From Actinocrinis sp035650855 (GTDB taxonomy: Bacteria > Actinomycetota > Actinomycetes > Streptomycetales > Catenulisporaceae), in NCBI RefSeq assembly GCF_035650855.1, contig NZ_DASRGV010000400.1:1-18566 (forward strand): 18,566 nt of DNA. The letters run 5' to 3'. Of this stretch, positions 14,899 to 18,566 are shown piece by piece. The position numbers were made by a program, and so were the translations under genes. The stretch's first letter is position 1. The number at the start of each line of letters is the position of its first letter. The notes below the pieces were generated by a model. The model saw only the letters and a list, made by a program, of their open reading frames with translations, was not told the DNA's origin and searched no databases.

Positions 14899-16956
14899 GT
14901 GATTCACAGCTGGAGTAGGTCACGTCTCGGCGGCCGGCTCGCCGCGCTGCTCGCCGCCGCGCTGGCGCTGATCGGGGTGGTGGCGCTGCCCGCCGCCCCG
15001 GCCTTCGCGGCGGCCAACGTGCAGGTCTTCGTCGGGTACGCCGACAACCTGCGCGCGAACCCGGCCAATTTCCCGACCCCGTGGGACGGTTCGCCGTCGG
15101 TCGGCTTCGCCGGCTGCACGCCGAACTGCACCTTCGACGCGGGCGCGGTGCGCCTCGTCAACAACGCGCCGATCGCGGTGACCGTGGACTCGGTGATCGT
15201 GAAGGTGAGCACGTGCACCTGGGACATCTGGCCGCACGGCACCGTGCTGCAGCCCGGCGGGCAGCTGATCGTGACGCAGACCACGACGGTCGCGGCGGCC
15301 ACCTGCGGCGGGACCAGCGGCGCGTTCGACACCTCCGACGTCGGGGTGAACGGCGCGGGGACGACCTGCACCCCGGACGGGGTGATCCCCGAGGTCGACA
15401 CGACGATCGACGGCGTGGCCAGCGCCTTCCAGGACACCGGCCAGGTGCTCAACACCGGCGGGGTGGACCGCGCGGCGTGCGCCGGCGGACCCAACGAGTC
15501 GGAGCAGTGGTCCTCGGTCGGCACCCAGTCCTGCCCGGGTTCGGTGCTGTCGCTCGCGCCCGCGTCGCAGACCGACGCGGTCGGTTCGTCGGCGAGCGTC
15601 ACCGCGCACCTCGCCAACAGCTGCGGCACCGCGTTGCAGGGAGCGAAGATCGACTTCGCCGTACAGAGCGGCCCCAACGCCGGCAAGACCGGCAGCGGGA
15701 CCACCGACCAGAACGGTGACGCGGTGTTCAGTTACACCGGCGCCGCCACCGGTACCGACACGGATGTCGCGAGCACCACGAACCCGGCCGGAACCATCAG
15801 CTCGAACACGGTCAGCGTGGTCTGGCAGAAGCGGACGTCGTCGCTGTCGATCACCGGCGGCGCGGCAACCGGCGACTACAACGACCCGGCGAGCGTCGCC
15901 GCGACCTTGACCGACGAGCTCGGTCCGATCGCGGGGCAGACCGTGACGTTCGCGCTGAACGGCGCGGAAACCTGCTCGGCGGTGACCACCAGCAGCGGCG
16001 TCGCCTCGTGCTCCATCACACCGCAGGAGGCGGCGGGGCCGTATCCGCTCACTGCTTCCTTCGCGGGCAGCGCCGCCGACCTCGGCTCGACCGCGACGGC
16101 CACGTTCACCGTGACGCACGAGGAAACGACGACCACGTACACCGGTCCGGCCAAGGCCGCGAACGGCGCGCCGCTCACCCTCTCCGGGGTGCTGAAGGAG
16201 GACGGCACGGCGCCGATCTCCGGGCGCACGCTGACCTTCACGCTCGGCTCCGGCGGCTCGGCGCAGTCCTGCTCCGGCACGACGGACGCCACCGGCTCGG
16301 CCTCCTGCACCATCGCCACGGTGAACCAGCCGGCTGCGACGACCACCGTGCCCGTCACGGCGGCGTTCGCCGGTGACGCTTACTACCAGCCCTCCTCGGC
16401 CACCGCGACGCTGAAGCTCCAGTACCTGACCGGCCGCGCCTTCGGCCTGTCGTCCAGCGGACTGGTCGGCATCTCGCCGGTGCCGGACACCGGTCCGATC
16501 GCGACGGCGGCGGCAGGCACCTTCGGACCGCCGTGCGTCGTCCGGATCAGCGGCCTGATCTCGGCGGACACGCTGTGCGCGAAGGTGGTCACCTCGCTGA
16601 ACCCGGGCACGTCGGCGGCCTCGGCCTCGGTGCAGGACGCGACGATCGGCGTGCTCGGGCTGCCGGTGATCAAGGTCGGCCTGGTGCAGACCTCCTCGAC
16701 GACGACCTGCGCGGGCTCGTCCGGGGACGCCACGGTCACCTCGCTGAGCGTCGGCGGGATTCCGGTGAACGTGAACCTGCATCCGGGTGCGAATACGACG
16801 GTCAACGTGCTCGGTGTGACGATCATCCTCAACGAGCAGAGCGCCGTGCCCGGCGCCGACCAGGGGCTGACCGTGAACGCGGTGCACATCAAGGTGACCG
16901 GTCTGCTCGACGTGGTCCTCGCGTCGTCGACCAGTGACATCCACAACTGCAACTAG
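14899..16956 (+). CDS. Secreted multidomain Ig-like protein with choice-of-anchor P-like C-terminus
   Basis: The 685-residue product has a Sec signal peptide (basic start, hydrophobic core, cleavage near AFA/AAN at residue 37). Residues 40-210 form a module rich in Cys, Asp and Thr (VFVGYADNLRANPANFPTPW at its start; NTGGVDRAACAGGPNES near its end). Residues 215-309 look like a Big_1-type Ig domain (NGDAVFSYTG). Residues 315-406 and 410-508 are two further Ig-like repeats (VTFALNG, LTFTLGS), each with a Cys pair 12 residues apart (359/371 and 458/470). Residues 512-685 (GRAFGLSSSGLVGI to the end) resemble the actinobacterial choice-of-anchor P domain. No LPXTG motif or C-terminal membrane helix is visible. 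The 16 Cys residues suggest disulfides outside the cell. The GTG at 14899 follows GGGGG by 6 bases. A surface or adhesive role is inferred. Confidence 0.85.
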   Translation: MIHSWSRSRLGGRLAALLAAALALIGVVALPAAPAFAAANVQVFVGYADNLRANPANFPTPWDGSPSVGFAGCTPNCTFDAGAVRLVNNAPIAVTVDSVIVKVSTCTWDIWPHGTVLQPGGQLIVTQTTTVAAATCGGTSGAFDTSDVGVNGAGTTCTPDGVIPEVDTTIDGVASAFQDTGQVLNTGGVDRAACAGGPNESEQWSSVGTQSCPGSVLSLAPASQTDAVGSSASVTAHLANSCGTALQGAKIDFAVQSGPNAGKTGSGTTDQNGDAVFSYTGAATGTDTDVASTTNPAGTISSNTVSVVWQKRTSSLSITGGAATGDYNDPASVAATLTDELGPIAGQTVTFALNGAETCSAVTTSSGVASCSITPQEAAGPYPLTASFAGSAADLGSTATATFTVTHEETTTTYTGPAKAANGAPLTLSGVLKEDGTAPISGRTLTFTLGSGGSAQSCSGTTDATGSASCTIATVNQPAATTTVPVTAAFAGDAYYQPSSATATLKLQYLTGRAFGLSSSGLVGISPVPDTGPIATAAAGTFGPPCVVRISGLISADTLCAKVVTSLNPGTSAASASVQDATIGVLGLPVIKVGLVQTSSTTTCAGSSGDATVTSLSVGGIPVNVNLHPGANTTVNVLGVTIILNEQSAVPGADQGLTVNAVHIKVTGLLDVVLASSTSDIHNCN

Positions 16957-16975
16957 CCACTATCGCGGGATGGGA

Positions 16976-17006
16976 GCCCGGCCGGGTGCTTGTCGCCCGG
17001 CCGGGC
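16976..17006. terminator. Strong hairpin between convergent genes
   Basis: GCCCGGCCGGG (16976-16986) pairs perfectly with CCCGGCCGGGC (16996-17006) around the 9-base loop TGCTTGTCG. This 11-base all-GC stem lies 19 bases after the stop of the secreted-protein gene and 57 bases beyond the alcohol dehydrogenase stop. It can serve both strands. It has no U-tract, as is common for actinomycete terminators. Confidence 0.75.
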
Positions 17007-17014
17007 ATCGCGCC

Positions 17015-17044
17015 GTCCGGCAAGACGTCGTCCGGCAAGACGTT
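17015..17044. repeat. 15-base tandem duplication downstream of adhA
   Basis: GTCCGGCAAGACGTC (17015-17029) is followed directly by GTCCGGCAAGACGTT (17030-17044), differing only at the last base. It lies in the non-coding stretch between the hairpin terminator and the adhA stop codon. Near identity implies a recent duplication. Confidence 0.85.
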
Positions 17045-17063
17045 GCGCGGCACGGAGCGGACG

Positions 17064-18110
17064 TCAGTCGACCAGCACCGCGACGCCGGTGACCCGGTCG
17101 GCGGCCAGGTCGGCGAGGGCCTGATCCGCGTGAGCCATGGAATAGCGGGTCACGGCGATGCGCGGCCGAGCGGTCTCGGCCGCCGCGAACAGCTCCCTGC
17201 CGTCCTCGCGGGTGTTGGCTGTGACGCTGCGCAAGGTGCGCTCTTGAAACAGATGCGTCTCGTAGTTGAGCGACGGGATGTCGCTCAGGTGGATGCCCGC
17301 GATGGAGAGCGTGCCGCCGCGGTCGAGCGCGGCGAGCGCGACCGGGACCAGATCGCCGACCGGGGCGAACAGGATCGCCGCGTCGAGCGGCTCCGGGGGT
17401 GCGTCGTAGGCCCCTGCCACCGAAGCCGCGCCCAGGTCGAGCGCGAGCTGCCGGGCCTCGGCGGAGCGGGTCAGCACATGGACCGTGGCTCCCGCGTGCA
17501 CGGCGAGCTGCGCGGTCAGGTGCGCCGAGGCGCCGAAGCCGTAGATGCCGAGGCGGCCGCCGGGCGGCAGTTCGGCCCGCTTCAGCGCGCGGTATCCGAT
17601 GATCCCGGCGCACAGCAGCGGCGCGAGTTCCTCCGCTGGCGGTTCGCTCGGCAGCCGATACACGTATTGCGCGTTCGCGACCGCGTAGGGTGCGTAGCCG
17701 CCGTCGAGGTCCCAGCCGGTGTATCGCGATTGAGGGCACAGATTCTCGTTGCCGCGTTCGCAGTACCCGCATACGCCGCAGGTCCAGGCGAGCCAGGCGA
17801 TGCCGACTCGCTCGTCGAGGGCGAACCCGGCGACCTGCGCGCCCATCGCGACGATCCGGCCGACGACTTCGTGCCCTGGCGTGCACCGGGGCCGGCGCGG
17901 TGGCAGGTCGCCTTCGGCCAGGTGCAGATCGGTGCGGCACACGCCGCAGGCCTCGACGCGCACCAGCAGCTCATACGGCGCGGGTTCGGGCACCGGGCGG
18001 CGCACCCTGCGCAGCGGGCGGCCGGCCGTCGGCCCCGGATCCTGCACGATCCACGCGTCCATCTCCTGCGGGATCGAGCTCGCCTCCTGCGCCGCGGGTC
18101 TGCCGCTCAC
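17064..18110 (-). CDS. adhA: Zinc-dependent alcohol dehydrogenase, AdhA-like
   Basis: The 348-residue medium-chain dehydrogenase interconverts an alcohol and an aldehyde or ketone with NAD(P). Catalytic zinc ligands are the Cys of ACGVCRTDLH, the His-Glu of PGHEVVG, and the Cys of LLCAGIIGY. Four structural-zinc Cys residues are in TCGVCGYCERGNENLC. The cofactor fold has GIYGFGASAH. The pattern closely matches the mycobacterial AdhA type (CPQSRYTGWD, LDAAILFAPVGDLVP, HLFQERTLRSVT). The start is GTG 18110, preceded by GGGGAGAAGGC; it overlaps the upstream gene's TGA as GTGA, so translation is coupled. An ATG at 18062 (MDAWIV) is nearer the family start, but its purine run abuts the codon with no spacing. 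The frame is open further 5', but that is a shadow of the upstream gene. The substrate is unknown. Confidence 0.92.
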   Translation of the reverse strand: MSGRPAAQEASSIPQEMDAWIVQDPGPTAGRPLRRVRRPVPEPAPYELLVRVEACGVCRTDLHLAEGDLPPRRPRCTPGHEVVGRIVAMGAQVAGFALDERVGIAWLAWTCGVCGYCERGNENLCPQSRYTGWDLDGGYAPYAVANAQYVYRLPSEPPAEELAPLLCAGIIGYRALKRAELPPGGRLGIYGFGASAHLTAQLAVHAGATVHVLTRSAEARQLALDLGAASVAGAYDAPPEPLDAAILFAPVGDLVPVALAALDRGGTLSIAGIHLSDIPSLNYETHLFQERTLRSVTANTREDGRELFAAAETARPRIAVTRYSMAHADQALADLAADRVTGVAVLVD

Positions 18111-18566
18111 GCCTTCTCCCCGCCGCGGCCGTCCGGGAGGTCCATGTGCAAGCGGATGCAGGTGCCCCGCGTCGGCTCGGAGCGGATCTCGACCAAGTCG
18201 CACAGCTGGTGCACGAACCACAGTCCGCAGCCGCCGATCTGGTTGGACGCGGGCCGCACCCGGCCGACCATCGGATCCTTGATCACCCCGGCGTCCCGGA
18301 ACTCGCACACCAGCGCGCCGTCCTCGGCCCAGACGCGCAGGGCGCCCTTGCCGCCGCCGTGCCGGATGCTGTTGGACGCGACCTCGGTGACCGCGAGCAT
18401 CAGGTCGCGGGTCCGGTCGGCGGACAGGTGGTGGGAAAGAGCCCAATCGGTGACGATTTCACGCAGCGCAGTCAGATCGTGGATCGTGTACTGCGTCTCG
18501 TCGTGTGGCCTGCGTGGCGGCCCGAACTGCGTGAAAGCGTACGGTCCGGGCGTGTACTGCTCCGCG
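18107..18566 (-). CDS. Anti-sigma factor/HATPase regulatory protein (partial, 5' end cut)
   Basis: The gene enters from the right edge, so its start is outside the window; 152 C-terminal residues are visible. They contain an RsbW-type ATPase domain with the N box EVASNSIRHG, the G1 region FRDAGVIKDPMVGR and the G2 region GGCGLWFVHQLCD. The domain ends in IRLHMDLPDGRGGEKA. The part upstream of the ATG at 18400 (TIHDLTALREIVTDWALSHH) belongs to the same domain, so that internal ATG is not the true start. Such proteins bind sigma or anti-anti-sigma factors and phosphorylate the latter; many actinobacterial ones carry an N-terminal MEDS sensor domain (RsbA family), which here could lie beyond the edge. 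Its stop overlaps the adhA start by four bases. Confidence 0.88.
   Translation of the reverse strand, partial: AEQYTPGPYAFTQFGPPRRPHDETQYTIHDLTALREIVTDWALSHHLSADRTRDLMLAVTEVASNSIRHGGGKGALRVWAEDGALVCEFRDAGVIKDPMVGRVRPASNQIGGCGLWFVHQLCDLVEIRSEPTRGTCIRLHMDLPDGRGGEKA

Noticed and set aside
14920..16944. 674-residue minus-strand frame opposite the secreted protein gene
   Set aside because: Arg-rich shadow with no motif; the plus-strand frame has a signal peptide, ribosome site and domain repeats.
18110..18446. N-terminal extension of the alcohol dehydrogenase frame to 18446
   Set aside because: The extension is antisense-free but out of frame with the clearly conserved HATPase gene that occupies the same bases, and is Arg/Pro/Gly-rich without similarity to dehydrogenases; the GTG at 18110 with a strong ribosome site fits.

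Overview
This is a high-GC window whose codon use, GTG starts, signal-peptide and lipobox style and gene families point to an actinomycete (Streptomyces- or Catenulispora-like). The genus cannot be fixed from the sequence. Coding density is high: fifteen protein genes are called, one of them cut by the right edge, and no gap exceeds about 230 bases. No tRNA, rRNA, CRISPR array, transposase or phage gene was seen.

Left part (1-6844): a membrane protein of unknown function follows a 16-base tandem repeat. On the minus strand are a DMT-type transporter and an amidase-signature hydrolase. On the plus strand are type II 3-dehydroquinate dehydratase (aroQ) and a cytochrome P450 whose I-helix lacks the usual acid-alcohol pair. 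A convergent glutaryl-CoA-dehydrogenase-type flavoprotein closes this part. These look like independent metabolic genes.

Centre (6903-14669): a carbohydrate utilisation locus. A lipoprotein sugar-binding protein and two CUT1 permeases form a minus-strand operon with no ATPase gene, so a shared ATPase of the MsiK type is presumably used. A LacI-family regulator is transcribed divergently. Between them a 20-base near-perfect palindrome sits on the -35 regions of both predicted promoters. Downstream of the regulator are a cytoplasmic GH3 beta-glycosidase (beta-xylosidase/beta-glucosidase type) and a COG3618 amidohydrolase of the sugar-lactonase type. The simplest reading is import of a short plant-wall oligosaccharide, cleavage in the cytoplasm, and repression by the LacI protein until the sugar is present. 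The layout resembles the bxlEFGA/bxlR xylobiose systems of Streptomyces, but the substrate is inferred.

Right part (14899-18566): a secreted protein built from an N-terminal cysteine-containing module, three Ig-like domains and a C-terminal domain resembling the 'choice-of-anchor P' family. A strong hairpin follows, then a minus-strand pair: an anti-sigma/HATPase protein cut by the window edge and a zinc alcohol dehydrogenase (AdhA-like), joined by a 4-base GTGA overlap.

No clearly new multi-gene system was found. The most interesting signals are the shared operator at 10184-10203, the P450 with an atypical oxygen-activation motif, the anti-sigma/alcohol dehydrogenase coupling, the modular secreted protein, and a recurrence of short (15-17 base) tandem duplications at gene ends and in one coding insert.
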